From Azospira oryzae (GTDB lineage: Bacteria > Pseudomonadota > Gammaproteobacteria > Burkholderiales > Rhodocyclaceae), in NCBI RefSeq assembly GCF_004217225.1, contig NZ_SHKM01000002.1, positions 253,307 through 317,306 on the forward strand: a stretch of 64,000 nucleotides of DNA, read 5' to 3'. Shown piece by piece: positions 47,272 through 55,341 of this stretch. Made by a program: the position numbers and the translations under genes. The notes below the pieces were generated by a model. That model ran no database searches, was not told the DNA's origin, and worked only from the letters and a program-made list of their open reading frames with translations. The first letter of the stretch is position 1; each line of letters begins with the position of its first letter.

Positions 47272-47444
47272 CGCTTCGACCGCCGTCGGGCCAGCCCGTT
47301 TTCCCCTCCCCATTGCGACGCCGCCTCCCCGAGGCTATCCTCCGCCCCGGCGGTCGGTGTACCGCCACCATATTTCAGCGGCCAGGCCGCTTTTAAGCTG
47401 CGGTGCCATCCCCATCGCGGCGGCTTTGTTTTGGGGAGTCTGTA

Positions 47445-48779
47445 ATGTCCTTTTCCCGTCGTAACTTCCTGGCGACTGCCGGCGCCCTGGGCGCAGGTGT
47501 CGTCTCCCGGGCCCATGCCGGCAACCTGGTGTTGCCCTCCCTCGGCGCCGAACTGCTGCCGCCGCCCAAGGGCAAGCGCGTCGTCGTCTGCGGCGGCGGC
47601 TGGGGCGGACTCACCGTGGCCCGCTACCTGCGCAAGCTGGACCCTTCTGTCGAAGTGGTGCTGATCGAACGCAACCCGGTGTTCTGGTCCTGTCCCATGA
47701 GCAACAAGTGGCTGGTGGACATCGTCGGCACCGACCTGCTGGTGCACGACTACCTGACCGTGGCGAAGAAATTCGGCTACCAGTTCCTGCAGTCCGAGAT
47801 CGTCGGCATCGAGCGGGACAGGAAGAAGGTCATCACCGGCCAGGGCGCCATCGGCTACGACTACCTGGTGCTGGCCCCCGGCATCCGTTACCAGTACGAA
47901 GCCTGGTTCGGCGACGACCGCAAGACCATCAACTACACCAAGGCCAACTACCCGGCGGCCTACATCCCCAGCGCCGAGCACATCACCCTGAAGAAGAAGC
48001 TGCACAGCTTCAAGGGCGGCGACTTCGTCACCGTGCTGCCGCCCCCGCCCCACCGCTGCCCGCCCTCCCCCTACGAGCGGGTGTGCATGATGGCCTGGCA
48101 CCTGAAGCAGCACAAGATTCCCGGCCGCATCGTCCTGCTCGACCCCAAGCCGGCCCCCACCCCCATCGGCATCGGCTTCAAGCAGGCCTTCGACGAGCTG
48201 TACAAGGACCAGGTGCTGTACGTGCCCAACGCCACGGTGAAGGAGGTGGACCCGTACAACAAGCAGGTGAAGACCGCCGCCGGCGACTTCAAGTTCGAGG
48301 ACGCCATCCTCATGGCGCCCCACCGGGCCGGCGACCTGGTATGGATGGCCGACCTCATCGGCCAGGACGACAAGGGCCAGGCCACCGGCTGGGCCGACCA
48401 GCACAACGTGGGCCTGCACAGCCAGAAGGACCCCAATGTGTGGATCATCGGCGACGCCGTGGGCAAGGCCTCGGAACTGTTCGGCTGGTACCCCAAGAGC
48501 GGCCACGTGGCCAACCGCCTGGGCCGCATCGCCGCCCGCCAGATCGTGAACCGCATGCAGGGCAAAGACTTCGACAAACTGCTGCCGGACAACCTCTGCT
48601 ACATGTTCGTCAACGGCAACCCCATCGAGGCCATCCTGGTGGACTTCCAGTACAAGTTCAACGCCGAGGGCAAGATCGTGCAGACGGTGAAGGAATACCA
48701 CGAGCACGACGTCAACCTGGCCAAGGAAGACTTCGTCTGGTTCGAAGGCATGGCGGAGGATTTCCTGGATCGGGGCTGA
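47445..48779 (+). CDS. Tat-exported flavocytochrome c sulfide dehydrogenase-type flavoprotein (FccB/SoxF-like)
   Basis: 444 residues from the ATG at 47445 (GGGGAG upstream). The twin-arginine signal SFSRRNFLATAGALGAG directs the folded protein to the periplasm. The FAD-binding motif VVVCGGGWGGLTVARYL (about 46), the redox Cys in WSCPMSN and the second Cys in LCYMFVNG correspond to the catalytic disulfide of FccB. The C-terminal FCSD flavin-binding region is present. FccB oxidises sulfide and passes electrons to a c-type cytochrome subunit. No cytochrome gene is adjacent, so the partner is elsewhere or this is a solitary flavoprotein. Exact substrate is inferred. Confidence 0.88.
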   Translation: MSFSRRNFLATAGALGAGVVSRAHAGNLVLPSLGAELLPPPKGKRVVVCGGGWGGLTVARYLRKLDPSVEVVLIERNPVFWSCPMSNKWLVDIVGTDLLVHDYLTVAKKFGYQFLQSEIVGIERDRKKVITGQGAIGYDYLVLAPGIRYQYEAWFGDDRKTINYTKANYPAAYIPSAEHITLKKKLHSFKGGDFVTVLPPPPHRCPPSPYERVCMMAWHLKQHKIPGRIVLLDPKPAPTPIGIGFKQAFDELYKDQVLYVPNATVKEVDPYNKQVKTAAGDFKFEDAILMAPHRAGDLVWMADLIGQDDKGQATGWADQHNVGLHSQKDPNVWIIGDAVGKASELFGWYPKSGHVANRLGRIAARQIVNRMQGKDFDKLLPDNLCYMFVNGNPIEAILVDFQYKFNAEGKIVQTVKEYHEHDVNLAKEDFVWFEGMAEDFLDRG

Positions 48780-48798
48780 TGCTCCGCCGGTTCGCAGC

Positions 48799-48834
48799 AA
48801 CAAAAAAGGCGCGGATATCCGCGCCTTTTTTGTT
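48799..48834. terminator. Bidirectional rho-independent terminator after the flavoprotein gene
   Basis: A perfect palindrome with core GGCGCGGAT/ATCCGCGCC flanked by AACAAAAAA and TTTTTTGTT. It ends the flavoprotein gene and insulates it from the minus-strand cassette array. Confidence 0.92.
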
Positions 48835-48863
48835 GGAGACTTTGGGCGTGTTCCAGTTGAGCA

Positions 48864-48930
48864 CTCTAACGTCCAAGTTCAGGGGCGCGCCTCCGGTAGG
48901 CGGAGCGTCCCCTGCAACGCAGGGTTAGCC
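48864..48930 (-). repeat. attC site 1 (last cassette)
   Basis: 67 bp. Minus-strand cores GGCTAAC and GTTAGAG enclose the palindromic arms GGGGACGCTCCGCC and GGCGCGCCCC. The upstream ORF reads through it. Confidence 0.8.
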
Positions 48931-49556
48931 GTCGCGCCAAGTAAATGGCGGAACTCATCTTCAAGAAGCTTCCGCGCCTTGGGAATCTCGCCCTTGATGG
49001 CATCCCACCCCTCGTTCCACGCTTTCTCCTTTTGTTGCCGCGTGTAATCGTTCAGCGACTGATCGTCGAAGCCGACGTAGACACCAAAGGCAATAACGTG
49101 AGAGCGGACCTTCATGGCAAGTTCTTCGAGAGATGCACAGATCTCCTCGGGAAAGTAGATTCGGTGCTTGTCGAAATATCTGAAGAAGTCGACTAGCTTG
49201 TTCATCGCTGTATGGTGCTTTTGCTTCTTGTCTGGCTCACCGGCCCACTCCATCGGGGAGAGAAAGCTTTCCGCCTCCCACAGCATTTCAACTAAGACTC
49301 CGTATAGCTCGGCGATCACCGTAGCGCGCTTCTCATGTAGCCGTGAGAAGCGGACTTGGTGTTCGATTGAACGAATTTGGAGATCGCTACGAAGTTGCTC
49401 AATTGCTGCATCGGACTTGGCCTTTAGATCGGTCTCGAAACGTTTGGTATCGCGCGCTATAAGCTTCTCCAAGAGCGACTTACCGATCAGTCCCAAGACG
49501 GCTATTAGCGCGGCATTACCGCCGAATGCGAGCAGAATTGTTTGCCAAGCGTCCAT
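48879..49556 (-). CDS. Cassette-encoded membrane-anchored coiled-coil protein
   Basis: 225 residues, the last cassette of the array. The N-terminal transmembrane helix (TILLAFGGNAALIAVLGLIG) is followed by a charged helical region (RFETDLKAKSDAAIEQLRSD), likely a coiled coil, and a soluble domain with conserved-looking aromatic residues (DFFRYFDKHRIYF, FGVYVGFDD). The last 17 residues are encoded by the attC site itself (ANPALQGTLRLPEARP), so the native protein may have ended earlier before recombination. I do not recognise a characterised family. Confidence 0.72.
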   Translation of the reverse strand: MDAWQTILLAFGGNAALIAVLGLIGKSLLEKLIARDTKRFETDLKAKSDAAIEQLRSDLQIRSIEHQVRFSRLHEKRATVIAELYGVLVEMLWEAESFLSPMEWAGEPDKKQKHHTAMNKLVDFFRYFDKHRIYFPEEICASLEELAMKVRSHVIAFGVYVGFDDQSLNDYTRQQKEKAWNEGWDAIKGEIPKARKLLEDEFRHLLGATANPALQGTLRLPEARP

Positions 49557-49573
49557 GCGCGTTTTTCTCCGAC

Positions 49574-49660
49574 GGCTAACGTTGAGCTAACGGGCGCTGC
49601 GTGGCCTTATCGCGCAGTGTACAGCGACCAGAGGGAGCAACGTTGAGCGGCATGTTATGT
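49574..49660 (-). repeat. attC site 2
   Basis: 87 bp. Minus-strand cores ACATAAC and GTTAGCC. Internal CAACGTTGAG repeats near both ends form the inner core pair. The TAA of the upstream cassette ORF lies in the first core. Confidence 0.82.
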
Positions 49661-50020
49661 ACTTGCCTCACGATAGAACTTGAAGAGAAACCATAGAGGA
49701 ACAACCGTCACAACCGCGGAGCTCGACGCAAAGAAGATGCCCGCGAGCATTTGAACTGCACCGAGGACGAGCAGGCCGAGGCGTTGGAGATGGGACAACG
49801 ATGCAGGAGAAAAGAGCAATACAGAAACGACGAGGGAAAAGGCTCCGGCCACAAACAGGTAAGTAATAGCCGCACGAGCTGGACTGTCTGCGGCGAACAA
49901 TGCACTAAAACCGTCTTTACCACCGATAGCGGCAAGAATGAAAACGATGGCTGCAAAGAAAAGTGCGGCCACCAAGTAGAGGATTGCGGTAACGAGCCGC
50001 ACCTTAGTTCTAAGGTACAT
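49655..50020 (-). CDS. Cassette-encoded small four-helix membrane protein
   Basis: 121 residues. Four hydrophobic segments are visible: AILYLVAALFFAAIVFILAA, AAITYLFVAGAFSLVVSVLL, LGLLVLGAVQMLAGIFFA and VVTVVPLWFLFKFY. It is therefore an integral inner-membrane protein. The ATG at 50020 lies inside the core of attC site 3 and the stop TAA in the core of site 2, so the gene fills its cassette completely. No family is recognised. Confidence 0.72.
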   Translation of the reverse strand: MYLRTKVRLVTAILYLVAALFFAAIVFILAAIGGKDGFSALFAADSPARAAITYLFVAGAFSLVVSVLLFSPASLSHLQRLGLLVLGAVQMLAGIFFASSSAVVTVVPLWFLFKFYREAST

Positions 50021-50100
50021 AACGTGGAGGTAAGGGGCGCGCCGCCGGCAGGCGGAGCGTCCCAGCGGACGAAGGCCGCGCCTTGACCGCAGGGTTAGAG
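50017..50100 (-). repeat. attC site 3
   Basis: 84 bp. Minus-strand cores CTCTAAC and GTTATGT. Its inner arm CGCCGGCAGGCGGAGCGTCCC resembles that of site 1, so the two sites are related. Confidence 0.82.
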
Positions 50101-50487
50101 GGCCAGTGATTTATGAAGAAAGACATTGTAGGGAGCGTTTTCTACATTGATGTTTTCCGGTACAGGGAAGCTATTGCCGCAGCAATCGATTTCGACATAT
50201 TCGAGATAACCAGACTCTCCCGAGAAAAGAAGAATTTCCAAACTTTGCTCTTCACCAGGAAGTTTGAAATCAACTTCAAAAACCAAGCCATAACCGCCAC
50301 GCTTTGCCAAAGGCGGAACATCAGGACTGCCTCGAACGCTCACCGCAAAGCTGTTGCATCCGCAGGCACAGAAGTCAGAAAGATCCGCGTTTTGGAACTG
50401 AGCAATTAGCAATTCAGGTTTAGGGAAGCCGCATCTCTGAACAATGAACTTTTGCCAGAACGTTGCGCGGTCGGGACCGTTCGCCAT
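50095..50487 (-). CDS. Cassette-encoded cytoplasmic protein of unknown function
   Basis: 130 residues, no signal peptide or membrane segment. It contains several cysteines (CACGCNSF at about 41-46, and CCGN at about 102) that could bind metal, in a beta-rich protein (LVFEVDFKLPGEEQSLEILL, YLEYVEIDCCGN). The ATG at 50487 is 7 bases from the attC 4 core, and the TAA stop lies in the attC 3 core. No named family is recognised with confidence. Confidence 0.72.
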   Translation of the reverse strand: MANGPDRATFWQKFIVQRCGFPKPELLIAQFQNADLSDFCACGCNSFAVSVRGSPDVPPLAKRGGYGLVFEVDFKLPGEEQSLEILLFSGESGYLEYVEIDCCGNSFPVPENINVENAPYNVFLHKSLAL

Positions 50488-50493
50488 CGAGCC

Positions 50494-50586
50494 CTCTAAC
50501 GATTGAAGTAACCGGACGCCGCGCGAGGCGGCCAGAGGCAGCCTAAATGCGGCTGTTCGGCGGTCCGGTTGACTGGATTGTTATAA
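50494..50586 (-). repeat. attC site 4
   Basis: 93 bp. Minus-strand cores TTATAAC and GTTAGAG. Arms AACCGGAC/GTCCGGTT pair, with an unpaired central part. Confidence 0.85.
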
Positions 50587-50952
50587 GGCATTTCGGTCCC
50601 AGACCACGAATGCAGCGTTGTTTGCTGACGATGCGGCTTGAATGAACGCCTTATTGTCGAACCCTCTCAGCCCCTGAAAATGAGCGAGGAAAGAACCGTC
50701 TTTATCCCCGCTTGACGGGAAGTAGCACTCGCCACCCGTGTATTCGAATTTCCAGAAGACATCCTCTTCAAAAGGGCCTTTGTCATTCGTGATGATTTTG
50801 ATTTTTTGGATGGTCTTCGGATCGAACTCGGAGGTTATTCCGCTAGCAGACTTGCAGGTGAACATTTCATCCATCCCAACCAACCACGGACCTCTCGGAT
50901 AAAAGTTCTCTTCGGAGTGTGCGTTCATAGATAGCATCAAAATTAGTAGCAC
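50581..50952 (-). CDS. Cassette-encoded secreted protein of unknown function
   Basis: 123 residues beginning at a GTG (50952). The N-terminus is a probable signal peptide (LLILMLSMNAHS), so the mature protein is likely periplasmic. It is moderately charged with two cysteines (MFTCKS, GECYFP) that may form a disulfide. The TAA stop is formed by the core of attC 4. In-frame ATGs a few codons later could also start translation. The family is not recognised. Confidence 0.65.
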   Translation of the reverse strand: MLLILMLSMNAHSEENFYPRGPWLVGMDEMFTCKSASGITSEFDPKTIQKIKIITNDKGPFEEDVFWKFEYTGGECYFPSSGDKDGSFLAHFQGLRGFDNKAFIQAASSANNAAFVVWDRNAL

Positions 50953-50979
50953 CCCGACGAGACGCTTCAGGCGGCTGCC

Positions 50980-51078
50980 TTATAACGTGCTAGGTGAGGG
51001 GCCGCCGGAGCGGCGAAGCCGCGTAGGGAACCGAGAAGCGCAGCTTCTCGGCGGTCCCTCTCCACCGGCGGGTTAGGC
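50980..51078 (-). repeat. attC site 5
   Basis: 99 bp, the longest site. Minus-strand cores GCCTAAC and GTTATAA. It has several nested stems, including GAGAAGCGCAGCTTCTC near its centre and GAGGG/CCCTC arms. Confidence 0.85.
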
Positions 51079-51474
51079 GCCGATGGCCGACGCAAGGAAT
51101 GGTGTGACTGCATTGAGTAACCTAGGGCTCAGTACGGCCGAAGAATCAGCATGCATTTGAATGAGGTCAGGCGAAGAAAATGATGACTGAACTTGAGACG
51201 GCGTGAGGAGGGGTAACAGCGTTTCAATTGGTTCTTCGTCTTCGGGTTCCACGGGCAACGCCGCAGCGTGCTTAAGCGTGCAGATTGCGATGGCCACAGC
51301 AAGTTTGACCGGAAGTGGGGTTGGTTTGGAGTCGCCTAGGACCGAGGGTTCGAGCCAGTACTCGACTGCGGCACGATCATAACCACCGCCCAAACTACCA
51401 CCTAGGGCAACGATTTCCTTCGCCAAGAGGTCGACGTCGGACTTGAGTTGATCGTATGAGTGCATCGGGTTCAT
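51073..51474 (-). CDS. Cassette-encoded soluble protein of unknown function
   Basis: 133 residues, acidic and helical, without a signal peptide. It starts at ATG 51474, 13 bases after the GTTAGGC core of attC 6, and its TAA stop is in the core of attC 5. Visible segments: SYDQLKSDVDLLAKEIVALG at the N-terminus and a central acidic PVEPEDEEPIETLL. No motif or family is recognised. Confidence 0.7.
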   Translation of the reverse strand: MNPMHSYDQLKSDVDLLAKEIVALGGSLGGGYDRAAVEYWLEPSVLGDSKPTPLPVKLAVAIAICTLKHAAALPVEPEDEEPIETLLPLLTPSQVQSSFSSPDLIQMHADSSAVLSPRLLNAVTPFLASAIGA

Positions 51475-51481
51475 GACCGGC

Positions 51482-51577
51482 GCCTAACGTGCTAGATAAC
51501 CGGCTGCCGGAGCGCGCAGCGCGGAGGGGACCCAACGGCGCAGCCGTTGGGCAGTCCGGTTGATCGGCGGGTTGGGC
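51482..51577 (-). repeat. attC site 6
   Basis: 96 bp. Minus-strand cores GCCCAAC and GTTAGGC, one mismatch from complementary. Central stem CCAACGGC/GCCGTTGG and arms AACCGG/CCGGTT. Confidence 0.87.
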
Positions 51578-51589
51578 GTCGTGGCAGGA

Positions 51590-51952
51590 TCACTTGATTT
51601 CAATGACGCGTTTATGCCCGCCAAGCTCTATGACGCCAGACGCAGCAGGTAGGTTTGTCGGTTCCGTACGCCTCCATAGCAACCAGAAACCACCCGTTGC
51701 GTCGTTGAAGTGCACAGTGCGCGAGGAATTGGGCGCAACTGAAAAAGCCCTGGTACTAAGCCGTAATTGCTCTGTGAATTCCTTAGGGCGATTGCCATCG
51801 AACCCCTCGGAATGGTACTGAGAGACTTCGATGGTAGCTTGAACTGCAAGCGAGTTCCGAATCTCGATGTCGTAGCCAAAGGTAAGCGCAATGCAGGCGC
51901 CAGCCCACGGACCTGCTACAACCATGAAAACCAAATGCGCGAGTGTTCTCAT
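51590..51952 (-). CDS. Cassette-encoded secreted protein of unknown function (first cassette)
   Basis: 120 residues from ATG 51952, 3 bases after the GTTGGGC core at the attI-like end; a TTG three codons earlier is also in frame. The N-terminal hydrophobic segment (LAHLVFMVVAGPWAGACIAL) is a signal peptide or anchor. The rest is beta-rich (YDIEIRNSLAVQATIEVSQY, SSRTVHFNDATGGFWLLWRR, GVIELGGHKRVIEIK), consistent with a small extracytoplasmic domain. As first cassette it would be best expressed if an integron promoter existed to its right; none is evident. Confidence 0.68.
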   Translation of the reverse strand: MRTLAHLVFMVVAGPWAGACIALTFGYDIEIRNSLAVQATIEVSQYHSEGFDGNRPKEFTEQLRLSTRAFSVAPNSSRTVHFNDATGGFWLLWRRTEPTNLPAASGVIELGGHKRVIEIK

Positions 51953-51955
51953 GAC

Positions 51956-51962
51956 GCCCAAC
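51956..51962 (-). repeat. attI-like recombination core at the right end of the array
   Basis: GTTGGGC on the minus strand, directly before the first cassette gene. The sequence to its right (51963 onward) does not contain the matching core and palindromic arms of an attC, so this looks like an attI half or a decayed boundary. Confidence 0.5.
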
Positions 51963-52436
51963 TAGTAGTAGACGACAAGTACGTCCAATAAAACGTCGGG
52001 GTGTCCAATAAGCTGGGATACCGGACAGGCGGAAAGCCAATAACCATGCGGCGCTCCATCCCCTTATTACTTATTCGCATAATTCTCCTCACGTACAAAC
52101 CGGACATTCCTGACAACAAAATCATACGTCATGCTCCGGTCTTTCCCCAAGCCGCCCATGCTCCCCATTAGCACCGCCGATAGGCAGCACCAGATCGGTG
52201 ACCTCACTCCTGGAACAGATACAGAAGAGACCATGTGGAAAATCGGGGCGTGACTGTCCCGTTTCGCCGCCTGACAGGCGGCTGCGTCCAACAGGCGAGC
52301 ACAAGGAGAAATGCTGAGAGGAGGCTAGCGGGGCGAGAAGGAGACGGCGACACTGCCAAAACGGGGTATGCCCAAGCACGTCGTCACGTGGTGCAGCACC
52401 CGCCTGCCGAGAACCGGCAGGCGGAGAAGAACGGGC
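51963..52436. other. Gap between cassette array and trmB; no gene supported
   Basis: 474 bases. I searched for an integron integrase, which would lie here on the plus strand. Only short frames are found, none with tyrosine-recombinase motifs. The region is less GC-rich at 51963-52140. A 10-bp stem CCGCCTGCCG/CGGCAGGCGG at about 52401-52425, without a T tract, lies just downstream of trmB and may stabilise or end its transcript. Nothing else is recognisable. Confidence 0.55.
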
Positions 52437-53192
52437 TTACTTCCTGCGGAAGATCACATCCCACACGCCATGGCCCAAGCGGATGCCGCGCTGTTCGAAC
52501 TTGGTCAGGGGGCGGTAGTCGGGGCGGGGGGCGAAGCCGCCGTGGCTGTTGTCCACGGTGTTTTCAAGAAGGGGTTCGGCGGAGAGGACTTCCAGCATCT
52601 GCACGGCGTATTCCTCCCAGTCGGTGGCGCAGTGCAGGTAGCCGCCGGGGGCCAGGCGGGAGGCGAGCAGGGCGATCAGCGGCGGCTGCACCAGGCGGCG
52701 CTTGTGGTGGCGCTTCTTCGGCCAGGGGTCGGGGAAGTAGATGTGGGCGCCGGCCAGGGAGTTCTCGGGAATCATGTCCCGCAGCACTTCCACGGCGTCG
52801 TGCTGGATGATGCGGATATTGCCGAGGTTGCCTTCGGCCACCAGCTTGCACAGGCTGCCGACGCCGGGGGTGTGCACTTCCACTTCGATGAAGTTGGTGT
52901 CGGGGCGCACGGCGGCGATCTTGGCCGAGGTCTCGCCCATGCCGAAGCCGATCTCGAACACGGTGGGGGCCTCGCGGCCGAAGGTGGCGGCGAAGTCGAG
53001 GAGCTGGGGACGATGCTCGATGCCGATCTTCGGCATCATGTCGTCCAGGTAGCGCAGCTGGGCGCTGGAGACCCGGCCCTGGCGCAGGACGAAGCTGCGG
53101 ATGTGGCGCTGGGCCAGGGGATTGTCCTGGTCCGCGGCGGAGTCGGCCGGGAGGTCAGCGCCGTCGATGGCGTCACGTTGCGGGTCTTGCAT
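52437..53192 (-). CDS. trmB: tRNA (guanine-N7-)-methyltransferase
   Basis: 251 residues from ATG 53192, chosen because AAGGA lies at the right distance; an ATG two codons earlier is too close to it. TrmB makes m7G46 in tRNA. SAM motif EIGFGMGE, then [12 protein letters not shown] and the catalytic [17 protein letters not shown] are diagnostic; the C-terminus [16 protein letters not shown] is also typical. It is the last gene of a thiS-thiG-hypothetical-trmB run, 17 bases after the preceding stop. Confidence 0.96.
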   Translation of the reverse strand: MQDPQRDAIDGADLPADSAADQDNPLAQRHIRSFVLRQGRVSSAQLRYLDDMMPKIGIEHRPQLLDFAATFGREAPTVFEIGFGMGETSAKIAAVRPDTNFIEVEVHTPGVGSLCKLVAEGNLGNIRIIQHDAVEVLRDMIPENSLAGAHIYFPDPWPKKRHHKRRLVQPPLIALLASRLAPGGYLHCATDWEEYAVQMLEVLSAEPLLENTVDNSHGGFAPRPDYRPLTKFEQRGIRLGHGVWDVIFRRK

Positions 53193-53209
53193 GGTCATCC
53201 TTCAGTGGA

Positions 53210-54484
53210 TCATTCAGCGTCAAATGCGTGGTTCAGGGCATGGGCCTTGCCCGGCAGGGCATCGGCCAGGCCGGGGCAGGCCTCGGCGGCGCCGTAGGCG
53301 AGACGGCGGCCGACACCGCGGCGCAGCTCGTCCTGCCAGGTCTTCATCAGGGCTTCGCCGTCGGCGGGCTGGTCCGGCTGCTTGGGGTCCGGCAGGCTGG
53401 CCATGTCGGCCACCAGGCGCTGCCGGGCCTCGGCTTCGCTGGCGGCGTTGGCCTGTTCCCAGGCGGCGAGGGCGGCGTCGAGCCGTTCCACGGCCTCGGG
53501 AGCGGTCTGCTGGCGGCACTGGCTCACCAGTTCCCGGGTTTCCGTGGCCCGGCGCAGGCGCTCCACATCGCCCTTGAGCAGCCATTGGGCTTCCAGGTCG
53601 TAGCGGGGCTTGGCCAGGGCTTCGGGCAGGGTGGCGCAGGCGGCCTTCAGTTCGGGACCATCGGTGGACAGGCCCAGGTCGCTCTTCAGCTGCAGGGCCT
53701 GGATCAGGTCCAGGCGCCGCACTTCCTCGGCCGGCGGAGTGAAGTAGTAGCGGGCCAGCTCGTATTCGGCCTGCTCGATGCGCACCCGGTTCCTGGCTTC
53801 CCAGGCGCCGTAGGCTTCCCGGGCCAGTTCGCCCTCTTCCGGCAACAGGGAACAGGCCCGGGCCAGCAGGGAAATGCCGTGGGAGAGGCCGAACAGGGTT
53901 TGCTGGGCCAGGATGCGGGGATGGCCGAAGGCATAGCCCTGGCGCTCCGGGCGGAAGCGGGGCACCGCCGGGGCAGCCGCGACGGGGGCAGCCGCGACGG
54001 GGGCGGCCGGAGTCGCCGGGGCGGCGGCCTCGGCAGCGGCCTTGGCTGTGTCTTCCGGCGCCGCTGCGGGCGCCGTGGGAACGGCCGACGGCGCGCTGGC
54101 GGCCGGAGCCGGCAGCGGGGCCAGGGGCTGCTCCCTGAAGTCCGGCTCGCCCAGGGGCTGAGCCACGGTTTCCTCGCCGGCAGCGGCTTCCGGCAGGGCG
54201 GGCGGCGGCGCGGCAACGGCCTCCTCCTCCTCCGGTGTCACCTTCTGCACCGGGCGCGGCTGGATCACCACGCCCCGGGGCGTGGTCCAGGGGTTGGCCG
54301 CATCCAGGCCGCCATCCTCGCTCGGGGTGAACACCCGCTGCAGCAGTTCCAGCAGGGAAGGCTGGTTGGGGTCCGGCGGCGGCGTGAAAATGCTGCCGCC
54401 TTCCTCGGCCCGGACGGCCGGCAGGGCCAGCAGCAGGGCGAGGGAGAGCACCGCGAGGCGGGGACGGAAGGCAGGGGCGGCCAT
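53210..54484 (-). CDS. Exported Pro/Ala-rich hypothetical protein
   Basis: 424 residues. Signal peptide (LAVLSLALLLALPAVRA), then a long low-complexity Pro/Ala/Glu segment (about 80-190, with repeats such as PVAAAPVAAAP) acting as linker, then a helical C-terminal domain (about 200-424) with several cysteines (ACSLLPEE, ACATLPEAL, SQCRQQ, EACPGLAD) that could form disulfides in the periplasm. It lies between thiG and trmB with almost no spacing, so it is co-transcribed. No family is recognised. Confidence 0.75.
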   Translation of the reverse strand: MAAPAFRPRLAVLSLALLLALPAVRAEEGGSIFTPPPDPNQPSLLELLQRVFTPSEDGGLDAANPWTTPRGVVIQPRPVQKVTPEEEEAVAAPPPALPEAAAGEETVAQPLGEPDFREQPLAPLPAPAASAPSAVPTAPAAAPEDTAKAAAEAAAPATPAAPVAAAPVAAAPAVPRFRPERQGYAFGHPRILAQQTLFGLSHGISLLARACSLLPEEGELAREAYGAWEARNRVRIEQAEYELARYYFTPPAEEVRRLDLIQALQLKSDLGLSTDGPELKAACATLPEALAKPRYDLEAQWLLKGDVERLRRATETRELVSQCRQQTAPEAVERLDAALAAWEQANAASEAEARQRLVADMASLPDPKQPDQPADGEALMKTWQDELRRGVGRRLAYGAAEACPGLADALPGKAHALNHAFDAE

Positions 54485-54486
54485 GC

Positions 54487-55272
54487 TCAGTTCTTGCCGA
54501 TGAGCCCGGTGGTGGGGGAGCTGGGGTCGGCCGAGTAGAGCTTGCGCGGCATGCGGCCGGCGAGAAAGGCCTCGCGCCCGGCCTGCACCGCCTTGTTCAT
54601 TGCGCTGGCCATCAGCACCGGATTGCCGGCGTGGGCGATGGCGGTGTTCATCAGCACCCCGTCGCAGCCCAGCTCCATGGCGATGGCGGCGTCGGAGGCG
54701 GTGCCCACGCCGGCGTCCACGATCACCGGCACCTTGGCGTTGTCGATGATGAGGCGCAGGTTCCAGGGATTGAGGATGCCCATGCCGGAGCCGATGAGGG
54801 AGGCCAGGGGCATCACCGCGGCACAGCCGATCTCTTCCAGCATCTTGGCCTGGATGGGGTCGTCGGCGCAGTACACCATGACCTGGAAGCCTTCCTTGAC
54901 CAGCACTTCGGCGGCCTTGAGGGTTTCCGGCATGTTGGGGAACAGGGTGGTGGGATCGCCCAGCACTTCCAGCTTGACCAGGGCGTGGCCGTCCAGCAGC
55001 TCCCGGGCCAGGCGCAGGGTGCGCACGGCTTCGTCGGCGGTGTAGCAGCCGGCGGTGTTGGGCAGGATGGTGAACTGGCTGGGGGGCAGGGCATCCAGCA
55101 GGTTGGGCTGGTTCGGGTCCTGGCCGATGTTGGTGCGGCGGATGGCCACGGTCACCATTTCGGCGCCGGAGGCATCGATGGCCTGGCGGGTCTCGGCGAA
55201 ATCCTTGTACTTGCCGGTGCCGACGATGAGGCGGGAGCGGTAGGTCTTGCCAGCGATGGTCAGTTGTTCCAT
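54487..55272 (-). CDS. thiG: Thiazole synthase
   Basis: 261 residues. ThiG condenses deoxyxylulose phosphate, dehydroglycine and ThiS-thiocarboxylate sulfur to the thiazole of thiamine. Signatures: [12 protein letters not shown] at the start, LVKLEVLGD (the Schiff-base lysine is expected here), [36 protein letters not shown] phosphate-site region and [30 protein letters not shown]. Full length. thiS is encoded just upstream in the same direction. Confidence 0.97.
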   Translation of the reverse strand: MEQLTIAGKTYRSRLIVGTGKYKDFAETRQAIDASGAEMVTVAIRRTNIGQDPNQPNLLDALPPSQFTILPNTAGCYTADEAVRTLRLARELLDGHALVKLEVLGDPTTLFPNMPETLKAAEVLVKEGFQVMVYCADDPIQAKMLEEIGCAAVMPLASLIGSGMGILNPWNLRLIIDNAKVPVIVDAGVGTASDAAIAMELGCDGVLMNTAIAHAGNPVLMASAMNKAVQAGREAFLAGRMPRKLYSADPSSPTTGLIGKN

Positions 55273-55341
55273 GGGCTCGGTTCCAGGCGGGAAGGGGTTG
55301 GGCGAAGGAGGACGGCGGGCAGCGCCGGCGGCGCGGCGGGC

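Larger units (their letters stand above)
48864..51962 (-). mobile_element. Integron gene-cassette array without an adjacent integrase (CALIN-type)
   Basis: Six imperfect palindromes of 67-99 bp alternate with six small minus-strand genes. Each begins and ends with core motifs RYYYAAC/GTTRRRY (or one change) and has internal inverted arms, as attC sites do. Each ORF starts a few bases after one core and stops in or near the next; four stops are the TAA inside the core itself. The right end is a lone core (GTTGGGC on the minus strand, 51956-51962) like an attI boundary. No integron integrase lies to its right before trmB. All cassettes share one orientation. Confidence 0.85.

Noticed and set aside
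51963-52436. Integron integrase expected beside the cassette array
   Set aside because: No frame in this gap shows tyrosine-recombinase motifs, so the array was called integrase-less.
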